Shown piece after piece: positions 54,449-63,438 of a DNA stretch of 64,000 nt (its first letter is position 1; the number at the start of each line of letters is the position of its first letter). Location: NCBI RefSeq assembly GCF_900101875.1, contig NZ_FNAI01000007.1, forward strand, positions 248,001 through 312,000. Reading direction: 5' to 3'. The notes under the pieces were generated by a model. That model made no database searches, was not told the DNA's origin, and saw only the letters and a list, made by a program, of their open reading frames with translations. The position numbers and the translations under genes are program-made. Source of the stretch: Mucilaginibacter pineti (lineage in GTDB: Bacteria > Bacteroidota > Bacteroidia > Sphingobacteriales > Sphingobacteriaceae).

Positions 54449-56176
54449 CTATTTTAATTTATACAGGATTTGATTGGGATAACCCTTTACCACACTTGTG
54501 AGTTTGCTGGCTGTTGTGTCTGTCCCGAGCGAGGTTGGTGTGTATTTAATATTCCAGCGGTTCAACTTTTCTTCCGTAGCACGTTTAAACCAACCATAAT
54601 CTACGTCGATAGGCCTTTTGGTATCATGTATCTTTTGCAGTTCATTTCTTAAGTTAATGGAAGAAACCGTTTCCCACCTGATGTGTACCGCAGCTACAAT
54701 AATGCCGTTTATTCCTATGCATATTGCAAACAGCCAGGCCAGGCTATTTATCGTTACACCTCGCAGGTTGCTATTGTGTGCTAAACGGTTTGCATTATAT
54801 ACCCACCACAACAATAAAGGCAATAACGGTACCAGCCAAAGCATAGGGAAAAAACGAGGCCACCAGAAGTGATTACTGAGCGACAGGCCGCTACAGAGTC
54901 CAAGTAGAAAGATTGCAACAGGCAATCGGGATGCTTTTACCGCAATTAAAAGCACCGCGAGGGCAACGGTTGCCAATATTAAAAGAATACCAAAGTAAGG
55001 CCCGAACCCACTCACTCTTGTTTCGTGAAAATGGTAGGCACTCCATGATTTAGGGCTCGTTAAAAAAGGGTTTGCCAACCGTGCAGTGTCTTCGCCATTG
55101 TATGGGGCATTGCCGGGGTAACCAAAGTTGGCATATATTAACCGCATGGGAAGGCTTTTACCTTTCATGTTTTTTGGTGTTTCATAAGCTTCATTATCGT
55201 CAATGCCTTTATCAAACACACCAGGGTACTGTTTAGAACCCATCAATGGATATAAAGGGTGGCCACGGTTAATCAAATTGGTGATGTAAGGGTTAAAACC
55301 AAATATGCATAATGCCATTACACCGGCTATTATATGAGATAACACGAAAGTTTTAACCAATTCCCGTTTTTTAATAAGGATATAGACAAAAACAAAAAAC
55401 GATGAAATCAGCACAAAAACCAATCCGGTAAACTTGATATTCACCAGGCAGCAAATGGCCATTACAGCCAGTAACAAATACACAAGTTTAGGAGTACGAA
55501 GCCAGGAAACAACTGAAGCCAGATAAACAACCAGGAACAAATAAAGGTCGCCATCGTTGAGATACGTGGTTATTTCACTCCAAATAACCGGGTTAAGTAA
55601 AACCAGCGCTGTAAAAACTACAGATTGCCATGGCGGTAGATTAAAACTCCTGCAAAGCGGATAAACAACCCCGAAAGCGGTAAAAAGTGCTATCACATTA
55701 TAAGCCTTACCCACTTCTACAGAACCAAATAAGCGTGTAACAGCGGCAGCGAAATACCATGAATTTTTAGGGAAATGCAAAATGGACAAATGGTTTAGCC
55801 CATCTGGTGTATTTAATGGCTTGTATAAAGGGTTCCAGGTTTCTGCAAGGTTATAAACAGCAGCCTGCTGATACCACTGACCATCCCAGGAAAGATCAAA
55901 ATAAAATCCGGCTATTAGCAGCGAGCCTGTAATGATCAAAAGGCTAAGAAGTGTTGCTATCCCTAATGATTTTTTATTTATTGCCAGCCAGTTGGCGGCC
56001 AAAAAGTTCAAACCAATAGCAATTATGATAGACATTGGAAATACGAAAGCGGACAATGCGGTATGAAAAAGGTAAGTGACTGTGACGAACAAATGAACTA
56101 CACAAATTATACTTAATAAGATTTGAGCGGTTAATAAGCCAATTCTGGTGAAATTGGTGTCGTTTATCTTTATCAT
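54449..56176 (-). CDS. Multi-pass membrane protein, GT-C glycosyltransferase-like
   Basis: The 575-residue inner-membrane protein has about ten to twelve hydrophobic segments. After two N-terminal segments, the first loop has the acidic FDLSWDGQWYQQAAV (Asp94, Asp98), similar to the catalytic loop of GT39/GT83 lipid-linked sugar transferases. A large C-terminal non-membrane part begins near residue 500. I do not recognise a specific family. It is upstream of the ECF sigma gene on the same strand but 297 bases away, so operon membership is unsure. Confidence 0.6.
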   Translation of the reverse strand: MIKINDTNFTRIGLLTAQILLSIICVVHLFVTVTYLFHTALSAFVFPMSIIIAIGLNFLAANWLAINKKSLGIATLLSLLIITGSLLIAGFYFDLSWDGQWYQQAAVYNLAETWNPLYKPLNTPDGLNHLSILHFPKNSWYFAAAVTRLFGSVEVGKAYNVIALFTAFGVVYPLCRSFNLPPWQSVVFTALVLLNPVIWSEITTYLNDGDLYLFLVVYLASVVSWLRTPKLVYLLLAVMAICCLVNIKFTGLVFVLISSFFVFVYILIKKRELVKTFVLSHIIAGVMALCIFGFNPYITNLINRGHPLYPLMGSKQYPGVFDKGIDDNEAYETPKNMKGKSLPMRLIYANFGYPGNAPYNGEDTARLANPFLTSPKSWSAYHFHETRVSGFGPYFGILLILATVALAVLLIAVKASRLPVAIFLLGLCSGLSLSNHFWWPRFFPMLWLVPLLPLLLWWVYNANRLAHNSNLRGVTINSLAWLFAICIGINGIIVAAVHIRWETVSSINLRNELQKIHDTKRPIDVDYGWFKRATEEKLNRWNIKYTPTSLGTDTTASKLTSVVKGYPNQILYKLK

Positions 56177-56618
56177 CTGGTATATGATTGTGGTTTATAG
56201 GAATTACCGCGAGCTATCACATAAACCGAATGTTTAAGTAGTTAAAGCTTTACATACGGGTGCTGGAATATGGATCGGGTCAGCTATAGTATTAATTATT
56301 TTTATTTAATGCATCCTGTACTGTATGGTAAGATTAAATGGCCTCTTATTGTAGTATATAGTTGACTTAAATAAGTGCGACCGCTCAATGCTTCTGTAAG
56401 TTTCTTTAAATTCCGGGGGTATAGAAGATAACTGGAAAAGCCCCCTTTCTAAAAATTATTTATCTTATTTATAAACTATTTTACCATGGAAAAACTATTT
56501 ATTAAAAAATGAAGTTAATTTAGTGGTTTTCCAAAACAAAATGCCTCAATTACTTTAACATAGCAATTTAAGGCATCCTGGCTAATGTTATAATGACCCT
56601 TTTGAAAGGAGGACTGAT
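56177..56618. other. 442-base divergent intergenic region
   Basis: This A/T-rich gap lies between the membrane-protein gene (minus) and the AraC gene (plus). It contains a long-loop inverted repeat (GGGGG 56415-56419 / CCCCC 56441-56445) and an ATGCCT...AGGCAT inverted repeat (56541-56546 / 56571-56576) before the AraC start. I see no gene or consensus promoter in it. Confidence 0.5.
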
Positions 56619-56621
56619 TTG
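56602..56621 (+). promoter_or_regulatory. Strong Shine-Dalgarno site with TTG start
   Basis: AAGGAGG lies 6 bases before the TTG at 56619-56621. Strong Shine-Dalgarno sites are unusual in Bacteroidota. An upstream ATG at 56593 stops after nine codons, so TTG is the best start. Confidence 0.6.
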
Positions 56622-57491
56622 AAACCGCAATTAATAGACATCAATTTATCAGGCAGGAAAACAATTCAAATAAAAAAATTGGAAACGCTTAACCTTGTAA
56701 GCCCTTTTCATTTTCATAATCTTTGTGAACTGGTATGGATAGAGAAAAGCCATGGCAAGCGTATAGTAGGTGATCATATTGACAATTTTGAGGATGACGA
56801 TCTTGTACTGATGGGACCCAACCTGCCCCATATATGGCTAAATGACAAGCTTTTTCAACAGGAATCGGCAGCTAATATTGTTAAATCCACCGTTATATAT
56901 TTCCCTGCAGATTTCCTTTTAAATTTAACGGATGAACAAAGTATCTTGAATCCGACCGAAGATCTCATCCTTCGTTCGGCAAGGGGCTTGCGGTTTTATG
57001 GAGAAACGAGCAAGAAGATAATAGATATATTGTCTAATATTTCGGAAAAAGAGGGGTTCAAAAAAATAATCCACTTCCTCCAGGCAATTGAAATTTTGTC
57101 GGCATCTAATGAATATAACTATTTGGCAAGCGTTACCTTCAAAAACTCTTATGATGAAAAGGACACGAACAGGATCAATACGGTTTACAAATTTCTAATG
57201 CAAAACTTTCATCGCGATATAACACTTAAGGAAGTTGCTGATCTGTGCAATATGACCACAAATTCATTTTGCAGATTTTTCAAAGCACGCACACAAAAAT
57301 CCTTAACACAGTTTTTAAATGAATTGCGGATAGGTCATGCCTGTAAATTATTGAGAAATGAAGAGAACGCTATTGCTAATGTATGTTATCAATGCGGCTA
57401 TAATAATCTTACCAATTTTAATAAATTCTTCATGTCAATAACAGGCAAAAGGCCCTCTGAATATAAAAAGCAGTTGAAAGCTAAAGCTTAA
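56619..57491 (+). CDS. AraC-family regulator before the GH36-like gene
   Basis: The 290-residue protein has a cupin-like N-terminal half (FHFHNLCELVWIEKSHGKRIVGD) and a C-terminal double helix-turn-helix (about 195-286: DITLKEVADLCNMTTNSFCRFFKARTQKSLTQFLNELRIGHACKLL, then AIANVCYQCGYNNLTNFNKFFMSITGKRPSEY). This is the pattern of AraC regulators of carbohydrate genes. The start is TTG (see the RBS entry). The glycosidase gene begins 12 bases after its stop, so the regulator probably controls its own operon. Confidence 0.87.
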   Translation: MKPQLIDINLSGRKTIQIKKLETLNLVSPFHFHNLCELVWIEKSHGKRIVGDHIDNFEDDDLVLMGPNLPHIWLNDKLFQQESAANIVKSTVIYFPADFLLNLTDEQSILNPTEDLILRSARGLRFYGETSKKIIDILSNISEKEGFKKIIHFLQAIEILSASNEYNYLASVTFKNSYDEKDTNRINTVYKFLMQNFHRDITLKEVADLCNMTTNSFCRFFKARTQKSLTQFLNELRIGHACKLLRNEENAIANVCYQCGYNNLTNFNKFFMSITGKRPSEYKKQLKAKA

Positions 57492-57503
57492 ATTTTTTAA
57501 ACA

Positions 57504-59672
57504 ATGAACAAAAAAAAATCCTTTATCTTTTTTACTTTAATTTTTATCGCCTTGTTGGGTAAGGGGCAACCAAGCAACAAAAACCAAGCAAAAGATTGGC
57601 TTATCAACAATATGGGTTATGTCGCTTCTATAACAAAATCAGAAAATGGGAAAGAACTTATTCTGTCAAATGGATTGTTGAAAAGAGTTTTTAGGATACA
57701 ACCCAATGTAGCATGTGTCAGCTACGAAAACTTAAGTAACGGACAACAGTTATTACGTAATGTAAAACCCGAAGCGGTATTAACCATTGATGGAAAAAAG
57801 ATCAATATAGGAGGATTATATGGCCAAAAAGAACATGCTTACCTGTTGCCTGAATGGATTGACTCTTTTACCGCTAATGAAAATGATTTTCAGTTTAAAT
57901 ACTATTCAGTAGCTGAAATTCAACCCTACATTAAATGGAAACAAACATTTTGGGCCGGCAATATCAAGAAAGCCACAGGGAAGGTACTTACGCTGAATTT
58001 TCAGTCTAATTCATTAAAAGGCATTGATGTAGCCATTCATTATGAATTGTACGATGGGATACCGTTGATTGTAAAGTCACTATCTGTAAGTAATAATAGC
58101 GATCATTCCATAATTATAAACAAAACCGTTAATGAAATATTGGGCTTGGTTGAAGAGGAAAGCGCTGTAGTGGGTACTCCCGAACAAATGAAAAAGCAAC
58201 ATGGCATTTATATAGAAACAAATTATGCGTTTAACAATTCTATGCGTTATGATCTTAGTGATCAAACCACTCATTGGAAAACAGATTCGGTTTATACATC
58301 ACAAGTAAATTATAGTTATCAAACCCCCTGCCTGTTGGAGGTATATCCTGACAAGGTTACGGCCGTTAAATTGCAGCCAAATGAAGTTTTCAACTCCGTA
58401 CGTACCCATGAGTTATTGATTGATAGTTATGACAGGGAAAGACGCGGACTTGCCATAAGAAAAATGTACACTACCGTAGCACCCTGGACTGCAGAGAACC
58501 CCATATTTATGCACCTGGTAAGCCGTAATGACGAACAAGTAAAAAACGCTATAGAACAGTGCGCTTCAACCGGTTATGAAGCATTGATACTTAGCTTCGG
58601 CAGCCACTGCAATATGGAGGATACAACAGCGGCAAATATTAATAAATGGAAAAAATTGGCACAATTTGCCCATCAAAAAGGGATAAAAATTGGCGGCTAT
58701 TCGTTATTTAGTTCCCGCCGCATTAGTGATAATGATGATGTTATTGACCCGGCTACCGGCAAGCCCGATGTTGCAGCGTTGTTTGGGAATGCGCCATGTA
58801 TGGCAAGTAATTGGGGGTTAGCTTACATTAACAAACTGAAATATTTTCTTGAAAAAACAGGTTTCGATATTTTCGAAAATGATGGTCCATACCCGGGCGA
58901 TCTTTGTGCCTCAACCTCACACCCTGGTCATTCAGGATTAGGCGATTCTCAGTGGAAACAAATAGAATTACAAAAAGGACTGTATCATTGGTGCAGTGAA
59001 CATGGCATTTATGTTAACGCTCCTGATTGGTATTTACTTGATGGAACAAATAAAATTGCTTTGGGATATCGCGAAGTAAATTTTTCATTATCACGCCAGC
59101 AGCAAAAGATACTGAATCGCCAGAATATTTTTGATGCAACCTGGGAAGAAAATCCTTCAATGGTTTGGGGATTTGTTCCGCTCACCCGTTACCAGGGCGG
59201 CAGTGAAGACGCTGTATTAGAACCGCTTGGAAATCATCTGAAAGATTATGAACAATTAATGATGCAGTACTATGGCGCCGGTGTGCAAGCCTGTTACAGA
59301 GGACCACGTTTGTACGATACCGATAAAACAAAACAGTTGGTAACCAACACCATAGGGTGGTATAAAAAATACAGGGATATTCTTAATTCCGATATTATCC
59401 ACCTCAGGCGCGCAGATGGACGGGACTGGGATGGTATTATGCACGTAAACCCAGATTTAAAACAAAAAGGCTTAGTAATGTTGTTCAATCCAACTAAAGA
59501 CAAAATTACCAGGGCGATAAAGGTGCCATTATACTATTCGGGCTTAACCACCACTGCTACTATAAAAGAAAAAGATAGGGCGGCAAAAAAATACAACCTT
59601 AACAGAAATTATGAAGTTGAAGTAACGGTAACAATTGAACCTGAAAATTATACATGGCTGGTGGTAGAATAG
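57504..59672 (+). CDS. Alpha-galactosidase-like (clan GH-D type) secreted enzyme
   Basis: The 722-residue protein has a signal peptide (FIALLGKGQ). After a beta-sandwich N-terminal domain (about 35-300), a TIM barrel (about 310-640) shows GYEALILSFGSHCNME, HQKGIKIGGYSLFSSRR, TGFDIFENDGPYPGDLCAS (possible nucleophile Asp in the ENDGP block) and a C-terminal beta domain. The order resembles GH36/GH27 enzymes, but the family assignment is not firm. It forms an operon with the upstream AraC gene and precedes the cysteine-leader SusCD operon. Confidence 0.6.
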   Translation: MNKKKSFIFFTLIFIALLGKGQPSNKNQAKDWLINNMGYVASITKSENGKELILSNGLLKRVFRIQPNVACVSYENLSNGQQLLRNVKPEAVLTIDGKKINIGGLYGQKEHAYLLPEWIDSFTANENDFQFKYYSVAEIQPYIKWKQTFWAGNIKKATGKVLTLNFQSNSLKGIDVAIHYELYDGIPLIVKSLSVSNNSDHSIIINKTVNEILGLVEEESAVVGTPEQMKKQHGIYIETNYAFNNSMRYDLSDQTTHWKTDSVYTSQVNYSYQTPCLLEVYPDKVTAVKLQPNEVFNSVRTHELLIDSYDRERRGLAIRKMYTTVAPWTAENPIFMHLVSRNDEQVKNAIEQCASTGYEALILSFGSHCNMEDTTAANINKWKKLAQFAHQKGIKIGGYSLFSSRRISDNDDVIDPATGKPDVAALFGNAPCMASNWGLAYINKLKYFLEKTGFDIFENDGPYPGDLCASTSHPGHSGLGDSQWKQIELQKGLYHWCSEHGIYVNAPDWYLLDGTNKIALGYREVNFSLSRQQQKILNRQNIFDATWEENPSMVWGFVPLTRYQGGSEDAVLEPLGNHLKDYEQLMMQYYGAGVQACYRGPRLYDTDKTKQLVTNTIGWYKKYRDILNSDIIHLRRADGRDWDGIMHVNPDLKQKGLVMLFNPTKDKITRAIKVPLYYSGLTTTATIKEKDRAAKKYNLNRNYEVEVTVTIEPENYTWLVVE

Positions 59673-59844
59673 TAACATTTTTATTTTCAATAAAAGGAGT
59701 TTCAGAGAAATAGGGGTATTAAATAAATGATCAGGATATACAAAACAGCAGCTTCCTTAACTGGAAAATTTTAAATTGATAAATATGTGGGTTGCTCCAA
59801 AACAGAACTTTTAAGGTTTAACTTGTTTTTATTGTCCATAAATA

Positions 59845-59863
59845 CATTATGTATAACATAATG
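59845..59863. promoter_or_regulatory. Inverted repeat upstream of the cysteine leader promoter
   Basis: CATTATG-TATAA-CATAATG has 7-base arms and lies 80 bases before the -7 box of the leader transcript. An activator or repressor site is possible; a protein is not identified. Confidence 0.4.
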
Positions 59864-59943
59864 ATGTTCAATTATATATGGCGTTTTCGTGTTCTTTTTA
59901 CAGTTATATAACTAAATCCATAGGATTAGTAGATTATATAATT

Positions 59944-59951
59944 TATATTTG
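59944..59951 (+). promoter_or_regulatory. Promoter -7 element of the leader-SusCD transcript
   Basis: TATATTTG matches TAnnTTTG. It lies 18 bases before the leader ORF start, giving a very short 5' leader. A -33 TTG is not evident at the right distance. Confidence 0.6.
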
Positions 59952-59969
59952 CCGCAATTAATCAGCATT

Positions 59970-60062
59970 ATGAAAGCATTTTTACAGCAATACTCCACAC
60001 TGGTAAAAGGCAAACACCTCGTCCGTAACAATTCGGCAAGTCGTTTTTATTGTTGTTGCTAA
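59970..60062 (+). CDS. Cysteine-rich leader peptide (30 aa, ends CysCysCys-stop)
   Basis: This short ORF starts 18 bases after a TAnnTTTG box. The last codons are TTT TAT TGT TGT TGC TAA, so the peptide ends FYCCC. The N-terminal part contains MKAFLQQYSTLVKGK and then HLVRNNSASR. It has no signal or domain. Three consecutive Cys codons just before the stop, at the 5' end of a message with alternative hairpins, is the classic form of an attenuation leader peptide. Cysteine-rich leaders controlling sulfur genes are known in mycobacteria. I infer that the ribosome's speed at the Cys codons senses charged tRNA-Cys. The ORF is shorter than ORF finders usually report. Confidence 0.7.
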   Translation: MKAFLQQYSTLVKGKHLVRNNSASRFYCCC

Positions 60063-60143
60063 CCGCAACCCTTTAAGCTTTTTGTAATTAACGCATACCA
60101 CAGATCCCGGAAAAGGGTCTGGATGATTTCGTGCGCTTTTTTT
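60055..60143 (+). promoter_or_regulatory. Candidate attenuator: antiterminator and terminator pairings downstream of the Cys leader
   Basis: Three pairings are visible. First, GTTGC (60055-60059) with GCAAC (60065-60069) covers the last Cys codons and the stop. Second, ACCCTTT (60068-60074) can pair with AAAGGGT (60112-60118). Third, CGCA (60092-60095) with TGCG (60132-60135), plus CAGA-CCC (60101-60108, one bulged T) with GGGTCTG (60115-60121), forms a hairpin followed by CTTTTTTT (60136-60143). The second pairing excludes the first and the third. A ribosome at the stop would mask 60068-60074 and let the terminator form; one stalled at the first Cys codons would leave it free. Structure was judged by eye, without energies. 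Confidence 0.6.
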
Positions 60144-60190
60144 CACCTAAAATATCCCTTCAAAATGAAATAAAATCACATCCATAAAAA

Positions 60191-60212
60191 ACCGGCAGGT
60201 TTCCCCGCCGGT
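60191..60212. other. GC-rich hairpin in the SusC 5' region
   Basis: ACCGGC (60191-60196) pairs with GCCGGT (60207-60212), with two more G-C pairs inside. No T run follows on the plus strand. On the minus strand an A run at its edge would read as T. It may be an RNA structural element in the 167 bases between the attenuator and SusC. Confidence 0.4.
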
Positions 60213-60309
60213 CGTATCCGATAGAAAGACAGCCTGTAACGCCAATCACGAACTGTCCCTATCTCCGCTTTTATCAACAATTACTTATTAACAAAAACGA
60301 TTTAAATAT

Positions 60310-63300
60310 ATGGATTTATATTTCCATGCTAAATGCTATTATAAGCATCCGCTGCGCAGTTTTTTTTATGGTGCGGCCTTTTTGCTGCTGCTGATACCTT
60401 TTGGCAGCTTTGCTCAAAATAATGACCCGGCAACCATTAACTCCCGTTTACACGGAACGGTTATAGATGCCACCACTAAAGAAACCCTCCCTGGGGTAGT
60501 AATCAAAATTAAAGGAACAACCCACACCGTTGCTGCAAATACGCAAGGGGCATTTGATTTTGTTACCGGCCAAAAACTGCCCTATATCCTGCAGTTGAGT
60601 TTTATCGGTTATGAACCGCTGGAACTGGAAGTAAAAGAAAGCCCGGTGACCATCGAACTTAAACCATCCACCAGCCAGCTGAACGATGTGGTAATAGTTG
60701 GCTATGGCAGCCAGAAAAAAGCTACACTGATAGGCTCCGTTGCACAGGTTTCTGCCAAACAGATCAACGACAGGCCTGTAACCTCCTTATCCAATGCATT
60801 AACCGGTCAGCTGCCAGGCGTAACCGTCATCCAGCGCAGTGGGCAACCCGGCGCAAGCGGCGGTACTATACAGGTAAGAGGGGTAGGTTCCTATGGTGCC
60901 AGCCCTGCAGCATTTATCCTTGTTGACGGCATCCCGGTTAACTCATTTGATAATATCGACCCGAATGATATTGAAAATATTTCAGTTTTGAAGGACGCAT
61001 CTACTGCGGCCATTTATGGCTCGCGTGCCGCAAACGGGGTTATCCTGGTAACCACCAAAACCGGGAAGAATACTAACGGTAAGATCAATATAGGGTATAA
61101 CGGTTACACCGGGACCCAGCGAGCCACAGCCTATCCCAAGTTCGTTAATTCCTGGGAATATGCGGCTCTATTAAACGAAGCGCAGCCAGGTTCTTATACA
61201 GATGCGCAGATCCAGAAATTTAAAGATGGATCTGATCCGGATAACTACCCGAACGAGAACTATATTAAAGATGTGTTCAAGAAATCTACGCTGCAAACCG
61301 GTCACAACTTTTCTTTTTCAAACAGTACCCAAAACACCCAGTACCTCGTTTCTTTGGGTTACCTGTACCAGAATGGTATTATACAAAAAAACGACTTTAG
61401 CAGGTATAACCTCCGGGTAAATATGACTAACAGTTTTGCGCCTAACCTGAAACTCACCACACATTTATATGGCGGCCAATATGTTGATAATGAACCCGCG
61501 CCTCCGTCTACACTTGATTTTACGGATATGCTGGGCGATATCAGCAACGTGATCAGGGTGCCTGCCATATATCCCAACCGCTTAAGCAACGGTGATTATG
61601 GTTCGGGAATTGTGAGCAAAGGCACGCCGGTTTCTTACATCGATAACGACTCTTTCTATAAAGATAAACAAACCGATCTGCTGGCTAACCTGCGCCTTGA
61701 TTGGGAAGTGATCAAAGGGCTGAAACTGTCCGTTATAGGTGGTTATACCGAACTCAATGATAATAACCAGCGGTTTTTGGCCAATCAGCGCCTAAACGCT
61801 ACCATCACCTTAGGCCCGGGCAGCCTTACCCAGCAAAGCGGCGTAAACACATACAAAACCCTGCAGCAGCTGGCAGAATATAAAAAGAAGATCGGCGATC
61901 ATGAATTCGGTATCCTGGCGGGGCATTCCTATGAGTACACCAGCACCAGTACGTTATCTGCCAATCGTACAGGCTTCAATAGTAACGACCTTACCCAGCT
62001 TAATGCCGGTGACGCCAGCACCCAAAAAAACAATGGCACTGCGGCGGAGTATACGCTCGACTCTTATTTTGCGCGTTTAAATTATAGTTTTAAGGGTAAA
62101 TACCTGGTAGAGGGTACTGTGCGGTATGACGGTTCTTCACGCTTTCCCAGCGATTCAAAATATGCTACATTCCCGGCTGTTGCTGTGGGCTGGCGTATTT
62201 CTGAAGAAAATTTTATCAAAGATAATTTCGCATGGATCAGCGATCTGAAACTGAAAGCATCTTACGGCAAGCTGGGTAACCAAAACATCGGTAATTACGC
62301 TTATCAAAACGTGCTGACCTCCGGTTTTAATTATCCTATCGGTGGCGCCTTGTCAACAGGTGTAGCCAACACTACCCTGGTTGACCCTACCATTCATTGG
62401 GAAACCACCCGTACCAAGGATATTGGCTTGGATGCTGGCTTCCTTGGGGGCAAGCTGAATGTGAGCGCTACTTATTTTGACCGTTATACGTATGATATTC
62501 TTGTAAGCCCTTCATCGAGCGTATCTAAAGTGCTCGGGTTTAACGTGGGCGTTCAAAATTCAGGTAAGTTAAGTAACAAAGGTTGGGAATTTACCGCCGG
62601 TTACCAGGATAGGGCCGGAGATTTTTCTTATGGTATAAGTGCTAACCTGAGCATCATTAATAACAAAGTGCTTGACCTCGGCGTTGGAAATATTTTACAA
62701 CCGAACGGATTGGTAGGTAACGGCTCTACCTTATTCAACGGCTACCCGATGAATGTTTATTACGGCTACGTGGCCGATGGCTTATTCAAAGATGCCAATG
62801 ATGTGGCTACCTATGCCAACCAAACCAGCATTAATCCCAAAGTGCAGCCGGGCGATATCCGATACAAGGATATCAGCGGCCCCAATGGCGTGCCGGATGG
62901 TAAGGTTGACGCTACCTATGACCGCACGGTATTGGGCAGCAACATTCCAAAATATAACTATGGTTTCAACCTGACGGCCGGCTACAAGAATTTTGACTTC
63001 TCTGTTCTGTTGCAGGGTGTTGGCCATGTGAACGGGTACCTTGACGGCTATGCAGGCTGGGCATTTTATAATAACGGCAACATTCAGCAGTGGATGGCAG
63101 CAGATCATTGGAGCACCGCTAATCCTAATCCCAATGCAAAATACCCGCGCCTGGAAGTGATCACGAACCAGGGTACGGCCAATACCCTCACCTCATCATT
63201 TTGGATGTTGAATGGCAGTTATTTGAAAGTGAGGAATATTCAGGTTGGTTACAAGCTACCGAATAGTCTGCTACAGCGAATCCACCTGCAAAATGTACGG

Positions 63301-63432
63301 GTATTCGCTACCGCACAAAATCCATTATCGTTCAGCAAATACCCCAAAGGCTGGGACCCCGAGGTTAATACATCAGGATCGTATTACCCGATACTGGCTA
63401 ATTATACGTTTGGTTTAACCGCAAATTTTTAA
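60310..63432 (+). CDS. SusC/RagA-family transporter (pair 3), downstream of the Cys leader
   Basis: The 1040-residue outer-membrane importer has an N-terminal signal region (FLLLLIPFGSFAQ, about residues 23-36). A carboxypeptidase-like domain (about 48-118, GTVIDATTKETLPGVVIKIKG), plug (DVVIVGYGSQKKATLIGSVAQVSAKQINDRPVTSL, IENISVLKDASTAAIYGSRAANGVILVTTK) and barrel ending YTFGLTANF follow. There is no STN domain, so FecR control is not expected; control by the upstream attenuator is proposed instead. SusD starts 6 bases after its stop. If cysteine limitation opens this operon, the importer may serve sulfur-containing ligands, which is an inference. Confidence 0.93.
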   Translation: MDLYFHAKCYYKHPLRSFFYGAAFLLLLIPFGSFAQNNDPATINSRLHGTVIDATTKETLPGVVIKIKGTTHTVAANTQGAFDFVTGQKLPYILQLSFIGYEPLELEVKESPVTIELKPSTSQLNDVVIVGYGSQKKATLIGSVAQVSAKQINDRPVTSLSNALTGQLPGVTVIQRSGQPGASGGTIQVRGVGSYGASPAAFILVDGIPVNSFDNIDPNDIENISVLKDASTAAIYGSRAANGVILVTTKTGKNTNGKINIGYNGYTGTQRATAYPKFVNSWEYAALLNEAQPGSYTDAQIQKFKDGSDPDNYPNENYIKDVFKKSTLQTGHNFSFSNSTQNTQYLVSLGYLYQNGIIQKNDFSRYNLRVNMTNSFAPNLKLTTHLYGGQYVDNEPAPPSTLDFTDMLGDISNVIRVPAIYPNRLSNGDYGSGIVSKGTPVSYIDNDSFYKDKQTDLLANLRLDWEVIKGLKLSVIGGYTELNDNNQRFLANQRLNATITLGPGSLTQQSGVNTYKTLQQLAEYKKKIGDHEFGILAGHSYEYTSTSTLSANRTGFNSNDLTQLNAGDASTQKNNGTAAEYTLDSYFARLNYSFKGKYLVEGTVRYDGSSRFPSDSKYATFPAVAVGWRISEENFIKDNFAWISDLKLKASYGKLGNQNIGNYAYQNVLTSGFNYPIGGALSTGVANTTLVDPTIHWETTRTKDIGLDAGFLGGKLNVSATYFDRYTYDILVSPSSSVSKVLGFNVGVQNSGKLSNKGWEFTAGYQDRAGDFSYGISANLSIINNKVLDLGVGNILQPNGLVGNGSTLFNGYPMNVYYGYVADGLFKDANDVATYANQTSINPKVQPGDIRYKDISGPNGVPDGKVDATYDRTVLGSNIPKYNYGFNLTAGYKNFDFSVLLQGVGHVNGYLDGYAGWAFYNNGNIQQWMAADHWSTANPNPNAKYPRLEVITNQGTANTLTSSFWMLNGSYLKVRNIQVGYKLPNSLLQRIHLQNVRVFATAQNPLSFSKYPKGWDPEVNTSGSYYPILANYTFGLTANF

Positions 63433-63438
63433 TATCCG

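Noticed and set aside
60191..60212. Second terminator before SusC
   Set aside because: The hairpin has no T run on the plus strand, so it was not called a terminator in the SusC direction.
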